Positions 47,590 to 58,806 are shown, numbered from the stretch's first letter. The stretch is 64,000 bases of DNA from Pyrus communis (GCF_963583255.1 NC_084806.1:13926317-13990316), one strand, 5' to 3'. The notes: generated by a model not told the origin, from the letters alone. Translations and numbers: made by a program.

Positions 47590-48187
47590 TTGTGATTCGC
47601 ACGTGATCCTTTTAAAATGATATGAAAGAATAAAACCCAACCTAACTAATAGGTAGTTAAGTAATTAGGAAGAGAATAAAAAGGAACAAATTGATATCAC
47701 CCCTTTGAAGTGGTAGGATACAATTGTGTGTATATACACACACACACACAAGAGGTAAAATGCAAATCTAATCGATATTATGAAAATAATTACCTATTGG
47801 CTATTGCAGAGAAACAACACAATCAACACTATGATAATTGTGTCTCTATAGAAAAGGTAAAATTCATGTAACAATGCTAGGTGGACTAAATTTACAAATT
47901 AAATGGTGTGTTATCAATAAGAAATAAGCATGTTAATCATCACTTAAGTAATAATTCAATCATCAACTTCCATGTCATTTAATTTACAAAATTAATCTAC
48001 ACATTTAGTCTCCTTAGCATTACTCAAATAAAAAAGGTAACTACAATCCACCTTCTAAAAAGGTTGACTATGCCAACCAAAAAAAAAAGGTAGATTATGT
48101 GCTTGCTATCCCAAATCAACAATTTCAGAAACTTTCATTGAAAAAAAAATTTCTACATGTAATAAAATAAAAAAGAAAATTTTTATT
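47590..48187. other. AT-rich intergenic DNA
   Basis: No gene seen. A (TA)(CA)n run lies at about 47731-47750. Confidence 0.5.
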
Positions 48188-48330
48188 TTAAGGGTGTTTT
48201 AAGGAAACACTATTGTTCACTTTTAATGAAAAACCACATTTTTACCTTTCCCTGGTATTATTCACTACACCTTTATTTGTCCTTTTCATTAAAACTAAAA
48301 TTTTTTGGGACTTTTCGTTAGTTTTTCTTT
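48188..48330. mobile_element. Degenerate copy of the 'GTTTTAACGAAAA' MITE family
   Basis: Shares CACTATTGTTCACTTTTAAT, GAAAAACCACATTTTTAC and the CTTTTCATTAAAACTAAAA end with the better copy at 50588-50742. Confidence 0.65.
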
Positions 48331-48800
48331 ATTTTAACTCATATAATTTCCTTCTACACTCAGCTTATTCTTTATACTCATATTATTTTTAAGGGGCATT
48401 TAGACTTAAAGACCTAAAGAAGATTATTTTTTTCATTATAACCCTGATGCTTTTATAAATCTAGTTTTAGTCCCTAACTTTAAAACTCATTATCAATCAT
48501 ATTAAATACCCCTGCCCACTTTTATTATTTTCAAATGTTTTTCCAAAAATTCCTAATTTAATCATCAAGAAGGCCTTAAAATAGAAATTTTTATTTCTAC
48601 ATATCAAATTTAGTAATTTAAAATGGAAGACTTTTTAAATCATTTTGCTAATGAGAATTAAACTATATAAAAATTTATACAAACAATCACTAAACCAAAC
48701 AAATAAATTAAATTGCAGACACAATAAACAATATACACTATAAAGGTACATGAATATATACATAGGTGCATATATATATAGATACATATATACATAGGCA

Positions 48801-49499
48801 AGCCCTTTATGCAAAGGGATCCCCATTTTTTAAAAAAAAAAAAGAAAAAAAAGGGGAATAGGTGTGGGGCCCACTCTACATCAAATTTCAACGATCCGAA
48901 CCGTCTATTTTGTAAGTCTCAATTCATAGACTATCCTTACAAAAATTCAATTCAATCCAAAGTCATTTGCCTATTTAATTATGAAGATCAAATTTCATTG
49001 TTTCTTGTATAACAAAGTATTCATTCATTTCTTTGATGTGACATCCCACATCGCCCAGGGGAGTGATCTTTATATGTATATTCTCATCTCTACCTAGCAC
49101 GAGGCCTTTTGGCAGCTCACTGGCTTCGGGTTCCATAGGAACTCCGAAGTTAAGCGAGAAAGGGGCTAGAGCAATCCCATGATAGGTGACCCACTGGGAA
49201 GTTGCTCGTGAGTTCCCAAAAACAAAGCCGTGAGGGAATGGTAAGCCCAAAGCGGACAATATCGTGCTACGGTGGTGGAGCGGGCCCGGGAAGTGATCCG
49301 CCCCGGGCCGGGATGTGACATTTGAACCCAATTAGATGTCTTAAATATCCCGATTTGGCTAATATTTTGCACGGATGATCTATGAGGTACAACTTAAAAA
49401 ATAGATGATTCGGATCGTTAAAGTTCAATGTGGTGTGGACTCCACAACTAATCTCCATTTTTATAACAAAAAAAATGGGTATCTCTTCCCTTAAAGGCT
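48801..49499. mobile_element. Fold-back MITE, interrupted by a Cassandra LTR
   Basis: Ends AGCCCTTTATGCAAAGGGAT and (inverted) AGCCTTTAAGGGAAGAGATA. The interior TCAACGATCCGAACCGTC is mirrored by GATTCGGATCGTTAAAG. After removal of the 289-bp Cassandra insertion it is about 410 bp, close to the related 388-bp copy at 30605-30992. Confidence 0.8.
49037..49320 (+). mobile_element. Cassandra solo LTR nested in a MITE, with intact target duplication
   Basis: Starts TGTGACATCCCACATCGCC and ends GGGCCGGGATGTGACA (284 bp). 5S-like core at about 49138-49211: GAACTCCGAAGTTAAGCG ... GGTGACCCACTGGGAAGTT. Perfect duplication TTTGA flanks it (49032-49036 and 49321-49325). Confidence 0.95.
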
Positions 49500-49720
49500 T
49501 CCTATACATAGGTTCATATGTATAGGTACACAAATGTACATATAGGTGCATATATATAGGTAACATATATACATAGGTTTCATGTGTATAGATACACAAA
49601 TGTATATATAGGTGCATATATATCGGTACATATATATATATATATATATATATTTATGTACATATGCACAGGCACACAAATTATGTATGCATATATATAC
49701 GTGCAAATAAACATATATGT

Positions 49721-50587
49721 ACTGTTACCACTTAAGCAATTTTTGTACCCATATTGAATACAAATTAAGTAAAAATCTTCTATTTATAATACTAAAAATA
49801 AAACAAAACAAAAGTTAATAATTATTAGCTAGATTTTAGGTGATATACAAAGTCAAGGGACCAAAATCAATATTTAATCTTACACCCAACTTTAATGAAA
49901 AATTGATCTTATTTAGGGATTATAATTTAGTTTCCTATATTTTTAATTAAACTATCAATATCTCTTTAAATCCAAATTTACTGAATAAACTACCCTTACA
50001 AACCTTCATGCACAAAATCAGTGAGATTTTGAAACAATGTAAAGTGTCAAGTTTGTCTTTACACCCATTTGAAAAATAAAAAACCAAAATCAATGCATTA
50101 TTTCCTCTGACGTTCTATGCTTCCAACAATTGTTTTTTTGGAGTCTTCATCACTCGATACAATGTTGCTCTCGATATATCTCAGGTTGCTTTGTGTGACC
50201 ATGTCAAACAAGTTGTCAATTCAAAGGGGTTCCATCTATTTACTTGGAAGCCCAAGGTTTTTAGGTTCTCTTCTCTCGATACAAAATAAATTAGTTTTTT
50301 TCGTGTTTCTAAATTATTGAGTTTGAAATGTTTTTCTAAGTCATTTTTATTAAAGTCTTACGTATGAAAATAAATAATTTTTCTTATATGAAATTAGGTC
50401 ACATTTTTTAACATCGTCCCAAAGCTCAAAAATATCAAAACCGGCCTTGGAAATGAGGAGCACACTGTAAGCACCCATATATACCTATTTGAATAGAAAC
50501 AAGCTGCAAGCCTGCAAATCGACTCAACTTTCAACTTTTTCAAGTGACAAATTGCAACCTGTAAGTTGGACTTGTAATTAAATATAG
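49721..50587. other. AT-rich intergenic DNA
   Basis: No gene or recognised repeat; open frames here are short and lack family resemblance. Confidence 0.45.
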
Positions 50588-50910
50588 GGAGTTTTAACGA
50601 AAAACTCACGGTACTGTTCACTTTAACGAAAAACCACATTTTTACACTAAAAAGTCAAACCTGGTACTATTCACTTTACTCTTTATTTTGTCCTTATCAT
50701 TAAAACTCAAAGTTTTCAAGCCCTTTTCATTAGTTTTCCTTTAAATGAGAGTTTTAACGAAAAGCCTACGGTACTGTTCACCTTAACGAAAAATCACATT
50801 ATTTTTCCTTTAAACGGAAAAGCCCACGGTACTGTTCACTTTAATGAAATGCCCTTTTTATTAGTTTTCCTGCTAAGTGTTACCTCATTTTTTTCATTAG
50901 TTTTCCTTTA
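50588..50910. mobile_element. Rosaceae-type MITE plus a partial tandem second copy
   Basis: GGGAGTTTTAACGAAAAACT, CACGGTACTGTTCACTTTAA and the end CCCTTTTCATTAGTTTTCCT define a full copy (50588-50742). From 50749 the same phrases restart (GAGAGTTTTAACGAAAAGCC, ACGGTACTGTTCACC, then again ACGGTACTGTTCAC) in two shortened copies. I recall this family as very abundant in apple and pear; a database search would confirm. Confidence 0.75.
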
Positions 50911-51025
50911 AATATAATAGAAAAGTTGATTGATACCCACTTTCCTAAGCCAATTCTAGGTAACACCCAAATATTTATTATTTTTCGATTTAGAGCCTTT
51001 GACCATTTATGCCACTTATGATAAC

Positions 51026-51243
51026 TTTCCTTTGGAATTGAATTCCTTCCTGAGCAAATAATGGGGATCCTTATGACCTACTAACACGAGTCGTTGGATT
51101 TTGATCTAACGGCTACAAACAAGAAGTTCCTCTAAAAGTTATAATAATTGTAGCCGTTGGATCAAAATTTAACGGTCTGTGTTAGTGGATCATGAGGATC
51201 TCCACCATTTGCTTAGGAGGGGATCCAATTCCCTTTCCTTTTA
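51026..51243. mobile_element. Fold-back MITE, arms about 100 bp
   Basis: GAGCAAATAATGGGGATCCT ... GTCGTTGGATTTTGATCTAA is mirrored by TTGGATCAAAATTTAACGG ... GGATCTCCACCATTTGCTTA. A TAGCCGTTGGATC motif sits on each side of the turn. Confidence 0.8.
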
Positions 51244-51389
51244 TGTGTGGTGCAAATTGATGTTTCTATTTCTATTTTTCATTTCCAATTTGCCCATAAA
51301 GTTAAAATGGTTAGAAGCATGATTAGGGTAACACTTAGCAGATTTATTGCTATCATTATTTAGATTCCCAATTTTTTTTTTTCTTTTTA

Positions 51390-51620
51390 AGGAATGCTGG
51401 GTTAAACCAAGTAGTCATATCCCATTTGACCTGGCATTCATGTCATGTTTTTCGTGTTTGTGTTGATTTTGCGTTATACCCAAGATCTTAATGGGTCATG
51501 TTGTGTAACACCTGTTAAAAAAAACGAGAGTATGACCCCCAAACTCGACCTATTAATATTAACAAGTAATATGACCCGACCTGTTATCCGTTAAAAAAAT
51601 ATATTTTAAACCAATAAATA
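51390..51620. repeat. Dispersed repeat block with GACCCG/CGGGT motifs
   Basis: Contains AATGGGTCATGTTGTGTAAC and AATATGACCCGACCTGTTAT. A block of similar style in the opposite orientation lies at 55262-55505 (AACGGGTCGAAACGGGTTAC). They may be two parts of one element; class unknown. Confidence 0.4.
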
Positions 51621-51765
51621 ATCAAATGAAAAAAATAACACCGAATTAGTATATGCATATCACATTGTTACATAAATATTACTTCAAAAACATAAAAAAC
51701 AACATTTTGTCTTTCAAGTATCACATAAATAATAATTAATGTAGAACTGGAAAAAAAAAATGCAA

Positions 51766-52290
51766 ACACTCGTAATGACAAGCTTTACAACTTTCATGAA
51801 TGGCTCAACTTCGAAATTCGCTTGTATAACACATAAACTATAGATCGAAATTTAACCAATGATTGTCGTTTACATTTATACTCCATTCTTCTCACCAAAT
51901 TTTGTTTTTTGAAAACATAAACTTTTAGAGAATGCAGGAAGATGAACGGTTCAGATCGTTGATGTTACGTTCATAGTTTTACTGTTAGTGAAAATATTGC
52001 TCGAAGTTTGTAAAGTCTAAAAACTATATAACATCGACTCATATTTCAATTAACCGTAAATATGGGAACATGATATCAATGATCCAAATTGTTCATTTTT
52101 TCTATATCCGCTAAAAAGATCATGTTTTTAAAAAAGAAAGTCTAAAAGAAAATAAAATTTCGGTGAGAAGAATACAGCATAAACGACAATCGACAGGTAA
52201 TTATAAATCTAAGGTTTATGAATTATAGTGATAAATTTTGGAATTGGCCCTTGACGAAAGTTGTAAAGCTTGTCACTATGAGTGATTTAA
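51766..52290. mobile_element. Large fold-back element, about 525 bp
   Basis: AATGACAAGCTTTACAACTT at the left is mirrored by AAGTTGTAAAGCTTGTCACT at the right. Pairing continues inward with gaps (GATTGTCGTTTA with TAAACGACAATC; TTCTCACCAAATTTTG with AAATTTCGGTGAGAAG). Confidence 0.75.
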
Positions 52291-53019
52291 TATTCTTTTT
52301 TACATTTTTCGCACTTCTACAATAATTATTATGAATTTCATTAATTTTGCACTCAAATAATAAACATTATTCATCGTAGTTTGGAGGGTTTTAAATATCT
52401 AAACAACGATGTAACCATCATCTAAACGTAGACGATGCAATCATGAGGGATTATATATTCTTTCACATTTCACACTTGTACAAAAATTAATTTTTATTTA
52501 TATTGGACTCCCCTAAAAATATTAGTCACAAGGCTTTGTAGGGTTTTAAAAATTCAAACGACGATGTACCCATCTCAAACGTAGATAATGTGATCACGAG
52601 CGTTTGCATATTTTTTTTTTCACATTTTTCTCACTTGTAAATTAATTATTATAATTTTTTAATGTGTTGGTTATTTTTAAATTACTTTGACATTTTTATT
52701 TTTTAATGTGTTTTATAATATTTTAATCCCAGTTTTAAGAAGATAAAACATTTATGAGTATGATTTTATGTGAAAGAGTAAAAACTTTGTTGGATTGTTC
52801 ACTCCAAAATTGAAAGTCTATTTTTTTTCCTATACAAATACTATACTAGTTGATTAAATTTTGGGCAACATGTCAAGTAAAAGTTATCTCAGCAATGATA
52901 ATAAAAAACTCTCATAATAAAAATAAATAAATAAATAAAACTTAAATTTTTTAACTTATATAGAATAAGTAAAAAAAAAACTTATATATAATAATAATAC
53001 AATAATACATATTTAGTAT
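52291..53019. other. AT-rich intergenic DNA
   Basis: Nothing gene-like. Two related phrases, AACGATGTAACCATCATCTAAACG (positions about 52404-52427) and its variant near 52558, suggest an old local duplication. Confidence 0.4.
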
Positions 53020-53180
53020 TGTGACAGCTCGTCCCGGATTATTTGTACCGTAGGTGTGAAATGACGGTTTTGCCCCTAGTGGTTATGTTTCGTTGTGTGG
53101 TTGTTTTGGGGTTTTGGTTGGCTGCATCTGGACCACACACACACCCACACTCTTATCCTCATCTCCTTCCCTGTCTCGTG

Positions 53181-53214
<34 letters not shown>

Positions 53215-55186
53215 ACTTCTTCTTCTTCGTACGGACAAGACCAAAAACCTGTGAAAACGCTGTAGATCGAGGTGAAAAACTGTACCTTTGGGTTCGTGAG
53301 GTTCATACGAGTTCAACCATACCTATTTCAGGTAGGAAATCCTTCGATTTCCGAACCATGGAACCCCGATTTTGGTCATTGTTCATGCATACGTGAAATG
53401 TTGTTTTTCAGGGAATTTGAAGCTTGTAGGAAGCTTAGTGAGGTCTTTAGGAAGCTCGGGGTGGTTCATTGGAAGGTTTTGGACGTCGGGATTGTGAGTT
53501 GTAAGTTTGGCCGGATTTTGTGAAGTTTCTCCGGCGAGATTCCATGAATTTCAGGGCTCGAAAGTGGTACGGTTTTGTTCTATTTGTTGTAAGCTTCATT
53601 TTGGTACCAATTTCATGAAATTTGGTTTAAAAATGAGTGAGAAACGAAGGTTTGAAGTTTTTCCGGTTTTCCGGCAATGGCGACAGTATCGGAGGCATTC
53701 CAAAGAAGATGACGGAATATTCCGTCAGTTTGGACGGAATATTCCTAATGGCGTTAGGTTAACTTTAACGAAATCTGTTAGTTTTAACGGAATATTCCTG
53801 ACGGCGTTAACTGACGCTGTCAGTGTGCCTGGCACGTGGCCGCTCGTGGCCGGCGCGTAGGGGCGCGTGAGACGTCGAAAAATTATTTTAAAAATTTGGG
53901 GATGTTCGTGAGGTTGAGTAGATCACGTTGGTGTATTCATACACCCCCTTTGAGCATTGTATGAGAAGTTATTACCTAGTTTTGGTTATGTGCTTTAAAT
54001 TAACGTTTTTATAGTTGTTTCGCATATAGGTGAGACCTATCTCGAGGACGAGCGCAATCACTCGAGGTAAGGGGGTTACGACCCTTCTACATACCAGTAA
54101 GTGGGCTTTTGGTTTTCCGTATATACCTATATACTTGTGGTTTTCCCAGAAAATGAAATGGAATGTTTATATGTTTTAAATGCCATGTATAGCGTTTGCC
54201 TATTTATTTATGCATTAATAGTTGCATATATGTATGTTTGGTGATGCGGACGCACATGTAAGTGTCAGGTAAGTTATAGTTTATAGTCGTGACGTAGTAG
54301 TTATGTGTTATTCATAGTGAGTTCATAACCTGCACCATCGGTGTTAGTGCTCCTGCCCAGAGTAGGGCACAGTCCTTCACATGATATTCACCTTCCGCAG
54401 CACACGCTCATCTTGGATCCAAATTAGGTGCACAGTCCTGTCGTACAGACCACTTTAGATGCTTCCGACTCATAGGTGACCCACGATTATTCGCCCAGTC
54501 TTCACGTGATCGTAGCACTTGAGCGTATTTATTTACACTCAGTCCTGTCGTACAGACCACTTTAGGTGGTTCCGACTCGTGTACAGGTATAGTTAGTAAG
54601 TTGGAGATTTGAGCTCTAGATTCAGCGGTACAGGTCACGTTAGGTGACTCCGGCTGACATATTACATTGCATGGATTGACATTACCTGAGTTACGTACAT
54701 TTTATGTAGAGGCATTTGACATGGCATATTTTGAGCATGTTTTCGATATACATGTATATTTTATTTTCTGGGAAACTATACAGATTTTACGGCGAGGGGT
54801 TAGAACTTTTGATAATGAAATGATTTTGAAAAGCCTTGTTTTTGCCCACTCACACTTTCTGTTTTTCGCCCCTCCAGGTTCTAGTTTGAATTGCTCTTTT
54901 GATGGCTCACGAGGAATTCACGGCATATCTGACAGATTATCACCAGTGTAGGCCCCCTCTAGGTGTATTTTGTTAGTATTTGTTCCTCTGGACTGCACTT
55001 GATTTTCTGTGCTCTAACTATTGTTTTTCACACTTACACTTGCACATGTATGTTAATTACTCTGTGTGTAGTTTGGTTTTTATTTATTCGTACTTTTATT
55101 ATTATTCTTAGCTTCCGCACTGTGCACATGGTTACGTCACTCTCACGTGACGGCCAGCATGCCCTGATTTCGGTTGGGGTGTGTCA
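53020..55186 (+). mobile_element. Large solo LTR, 2167 bp
   Basis: Starts TGTGACAGCTCGTCCCGG and ends CGGTTGGGGTGTGTCA. Flanks AGTAT (53015-53019) and AATAT (55187-55191) are a 4/5 target duplication. The interior is GC-richer than its surroundings. It has a (CT)n run (53181-53210), GGAATATTCC/ACGGCGTTA repeats (53713-53820) and a repeated phrase CAGTCCTGTCGTACAGACC (about 54433 and 54540). No protein domain. It is probably the LTR of a large non-autonomous retrotransposon; the family is not identified. Confidence 0.7.
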
Positions 55187-55261
55187 AATATATTATATAT
55201 ATGTACTATGGCTATTGTATATAGTAAGTGTTTTTAGTAGTTTAAATTAGAAATCATCAAA

Positions 55262-55505
55262 ATAATTTTTTCTTAACGGGTCGAAACGGGTTACTGACAG
55301 ACTACCCGTGTGAAAACCCGTTCAGGACCCATTACTAACAGATTCTTAACGGATGACCCGATAACAACTGGTTATTAATAGATTCTTAACGGGTGACTCA
55401 ATAACGATCCGATTAGTTATCATATTGACTCGAAACTTGTTACTTTTGTGTCTTTTCCTTGTCGTATTAACAGATCGTGTAAGAAATTACCAGATCTACT
55501 ATTTG
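55262..55505. repeat. Dispersed repeat block with CCCGTT/AACGGG motifs
   Basis: Repeats of TTCTTAACGG[G/A]TGAC[T/C]C and GATTCTTAACGG occur at about 55340 and 55382. Possibly the opposite end of the element seen at 51390-51620. Confidence 0.4.
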
Positions 55506-55872
55506 TACTCATGTTCGCATTCTCGTCTGTACAAATCAAAATAGTTTACAAGATTATTATCGCAGTTGTAAAAATAGAAAACCTATAATTTAGCAAATTA
55601 GATCTCTTTGGTTGAAACAAGACGAATGGTCAAAAGTTGAAAAAAAAAAAAATAAATAAATAAATAAATAGAGGCTACGTTGGGAGGATTTGGGACAAGG
55701 ATGCTCTTACCTTTTCTCTTTTAAGAGTGCTAATGAGTGGGAGCAACGTTTCGAAATCATTCTTCTTGGGGCACAAACAAAAAATCTCAAATTTAAAATT
55801 TAAAACTTTTGTATTCTTTTTACTCTAAAAAAATATTGTATTCTTCTTTGGCTCTAAGTTGGTCGGTCTATT

Positions 55873-56033
55873 ATCACTTAGTACGGTATAGTGGTATTAT
55901 TTCACACTAGTAAGTAAGAAATCTTAGGTTCAATTATCCTCAAAGACGAATTTGAACTATATTATTGCTAGGTCTAGCCCACTTTCCTTACTCTTTTAAT
56001 GTAGGTAATATTGTTTGTTCGAAAAAAAAAGAA
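55873..56033 (+). mobile_element. tRNA-derived SINE, plus orientation
   Basis: A-box-like TACGGTATAGTGGTATT (from about 55882), B box AGGTTCAATTATCC (55926-55939), tail (A)9 at 56022-56030. Flanked by a slightly diverged 14-bp duplication TTGGTCGGTCTATT (55859-55872) and TTGGTTGATCTATT (56034-56047), 12 of 14 identical. Confidence 0.78.
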
Positions 56034-56047
56034 TTGGTTGATCTATT

Positions 56048-56955
56048 GAGTACTCGTGAAGGAACAAGGATCGGTTACTTTTAGTGGTAGGACTTGTTTG
56101 TGTGGTTAGGGATTTGTTTATGGTTTAATATTTGCCCTCTCAATATTTCCCGGAAAGAATCAAGAGTTGGGTGGTGGCTGCAACACCACTTCTCCATTTG
56201 GATTGATAGGGGATAAAGTTCAAGAGAACATATATATTTGCTATAACTATATACATATGCTATGGATTTGTTTGAAAATAATAGCGGAACAAGCATGGCT
56301 GTTGCATGGAGAGTTCTAGGTTAGTCTTCCCGGTGTCGCAAAAGGTATCACATTCATAACGAGATGGTATCACGTGGAAACCAACATGTAAATGATCAAC
56401 CTCTTTGTGGTTGACATTAAACTCATATAATGGTAAAAGGGCACTATGAGGTTTTGTATCCTCAATAGCAATATAATGTTTAGCTATTGTTATTCTTCAA
56501 TTCATTTGATCCGCCAGCCGAACATGAAGAAGAGCATGTAATAAGTAAAAATGGGTGTTTGGATATCACTATCCTATATATATATTGTTAATTGTGCATA
56601 AGATTTTAGCAGTAGCTATATTGTTAATTGTGCAGCGGCCAAGCTTTGTTCTAAAATAAAATTGAACTTAAAAAATTCATATGGGCGTTACATCTATAAG
56701 CCCAAAAATAGGGCTCGGGCAATTTTCAACTTCACGGTCAGTGAAAATGGGCAATTCCAAAGAAATGTGTTTTTCTTTTTTGGTCAAAAAAGAAATGTTC
56801 GAGGGCAAATCTGTCACAGCGAATTAAGCAGCTGCCTCTCTACTCTGCTACACAACTTGCCAAACCGAATTGTTAGATTCTAACCGCGAGAAGGTCCCAA
56901 CCAATTAAACACTTCCACGCGTCCTTCCTCATTGGACATTGGCATACACATCCCC
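56048..56955. other. Upstream region of the Alba gene
   Basis: No other gene recognised. The last 150 bp before the TATA box are GC-richer, with the ACACTTCCACGCGTCCTTCC stretch at 56910-56929. Confidence 0.45.
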
Positions 56956-56958
56956 GCC

Positions 56959-56967
56959 CTTATAAAC
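56959..56967 (+). promoter_or_regulatory. TATA box of the Alba gene
   Basis: CCCGCCCTTATAAACCCG lies about 100 bp upstream of the ATG at 57063. The predicted start is near 56990, followed by a leader ending GAAGAGAGAGCGAGAG. Confidence 0.75.
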
Positions 56968-57062
56968 CCGTAGCGTATCACACACGACTCACATTTCTCA
57001 CATAGCTTTCCAAACAGATTTTCCCGCCCTTTTACACAGAGAAGAGAGAGCGAGAGATTTCA

Positions 57063-58639
57063 ATGGAGTCGAGTGCGATTGTTGTTGTTGCGGATGGGAT
57101 TAAGGCTACGGTGACGGTGAACGACAACAAGCCTGTTGTCGTTGCTACTGGCGGTGGTGGCGAGGCCATTGCTACATGCGGTGTTGGCGAGGCCATTGCT
57201 AAATGCGACGTTGGGGATGTTGCTACCGCTGAGACTCAGAAGACGAAGAAGCTGAAGAACAAGAATCGGATTCACGTTTCGCACACCAAGCGTCCATTCT
57301 TCTTCTACTGCAATCTTGCCAAGGTATGTATACACACACGAAAGGACTACGGAAATGCGTTTACATTTTATCTCGCTTTCTGGGCTGTAATTCGTGTTTG
57401 GTTGCCTAGAAAGTAAAAACCCCGGGAAAGAAAATTGATCGTCGTCTGTTAAGGTTTTGGTTCTTTCTTGCACTTTTTTGTTGATTCTTGATCTGATTAA
57501 CATAGATTCTGTTCATTATTCACTAAAATGTCCTTGCATTTTCTCTATCTTTCTTGGTTATTGCGTGTTTGGTTGCCTAGAAACTGTGGGAAAGAATTTT
57601 AATCGACGTTTGTTAGGGTTTTGTTAAATCTTGATATAAATTAACTATGATATGCCCTGAACTGACTCGTTAACTATTTCAGTACTTCAACTAATCTGAA
57701 CTGTAAATTTGCTAATCTTCTGAGTGAGTACATATCAGAGATCTCGAACAGAAATTAATTGGTCAGTGATTTAGGTTTTGATACTTTCTTGCGTTGATTT
57801 GTTAGATCTTGATCTGATTAACCTAGATTCCATTTCTTATTTGCAATTTGCTATCTCATTAATCTGAATTGGGATTTTCTAATGGAGCTCGAGTGATTCG
57901 GTCTGAGATTAATCGGATTCCATCAAATTCTTGCTTGTATTAAGTTTTGATGCATATATTTGGTGGGGTTTGGATGTTTCTAAAGGAGCTTTCTTGAATC
58001 TGTTATTCGGTTGCAGAGGTACATCAAGCAGTACAATGCAGTTGAGCTCTCTGCATTGGGAATGGGTACCGACAACTTGTTCGATCTTCCTCCTTTCCGT
58101 TTGCATGTATATTTGTTTATGTTATTTTTCCGTCATCGACAATATTGGCTGCAGATTTCTCAGTGTTAATTAGAGCAGCCATGGTTTTAATTTGCATCAA
58201 GTTTCAGCATTTTGTTCTTATTTGTGAAAGTTATTTGGTACAGCCATTCCTACTCTGATCACAATTGCTGAGAGTCTCAAGAGCAATGGAGTTGCTGTCG
58301 AGAAGAGTAAGTCGATATTTGACTAGTGTTTGATTTCCAGTACTGCTTTGATGAACATAATGGTTAATGCTTTGGGGATAATACTGGAACAGGCATAAGC
58401 ACCTCTACTGTTGTCTCGAAGCTGGATGGCGAAGATGGACGGATTGTGTTGAAGGCTCAGGTTCGTTATTTTCTTTTGATTTTACTGATCAAAGTTGTTT
58501 TTTTATTCACTGCTGGATTTTGTAAATACCCTCTGTTCCGAATCCTGAACTTGTCCATCTCTCCGTCTCATAGTTGGCGATTTTGCTGGGAAAGGCTGAA
58601 GAACTCGAGGAGACCGCAGTTCCTGTGGCTGCAGCGTGA
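57063..58639 (+). CDS. Alba-domain DNA/RNA-binding protein (At2g34160-like)
   Basis: Five exons, all with GT-AG junctions and consistent phase: 57063-57323, 58017-58065, 58244-58306, 58393-58460, 58574-58639; 507 nt, 168 residues. After a Val/Gly/Ala-rich N-terminus with a repeated GEAIA.C (residues about 33-53) comes a Lys-rich KTKKLKNKNRIHVSHTKRP, then the Alba fold: FFFYCNLAKRYIKQYNAVEL, SALGMAIPTLITIAESLKSN, GVAVEKSISTSTVVSKLDGE, DGRIVLKAQLAILLGKAEEL. The order and the KNRI.VS.TK.P.FFY.NLAKRY motif match the short plant Alba proteins. Those are usually about 130 residues, so this one has a longer N-terminus. Known of the family: small basic proteins binding RNA or DNA, with roles in R-loop stability, mRNA handling and stress. 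It looks intact. The ATG chosen is the first after the TATA box. Confidence 0.93.
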
Positions 58640-58684
58640 TGGCATGTACGATTCAGTAGAGTTTTGAGTTGAAACTTGGATGAT

Positions 58685-58752
58685 GAGTGATAGCTGGGTA
58701 ATTCATAAGCATACTAAGGAGTGATAGCTGGGTAATTCATAAGCTTCCTAAT
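58685..58752. repeat. 34-bp direct repeat, two copies, in the Alba 3' UTR
   Basis: GAGTGATAGCTGGGTAATTC plus ATAAGC starts at 58685 and again at 58719. Confidence 0.9.
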
Positions 58753-58798
58753 GCATGTTTTCTTACATGCCCTTTGATAAATAAATAAATAACAAGGT

Positions 58799-58806
<8 letters not shown>

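Larger units (their letters stand above)
48721..49720. repeat. AT-rich minisatellite (TACATAGGTGCATATATA type), split by a MITE
   Basis: Left part 48735-48800 and right part 49503-49720 share phrases like ACATAGGTGCATATATATAG. On the right a unit of about 65 bp (CATAGGTTCATATGTATAGG ...) occurs twice, followed by an (AT)n run. The MITE at 48801-49499 separates the two parts. Confidence 0.7.

Noticed and set aside
49166..49706. Minus-strand open frames of 68-118 codons
   Set aside because: They translate the Cassandra LTR or the AT-rich minisatellite (Tyr/Ile/Cys low complexity).
53043..53860. Chain of open frames of 83-117 codons in the solo LTR
   Set aside because: GC-rich LTR sequence keeps frames open by chance; no domains, and TG...CA ends with a near duplication identify the block as an LTR.
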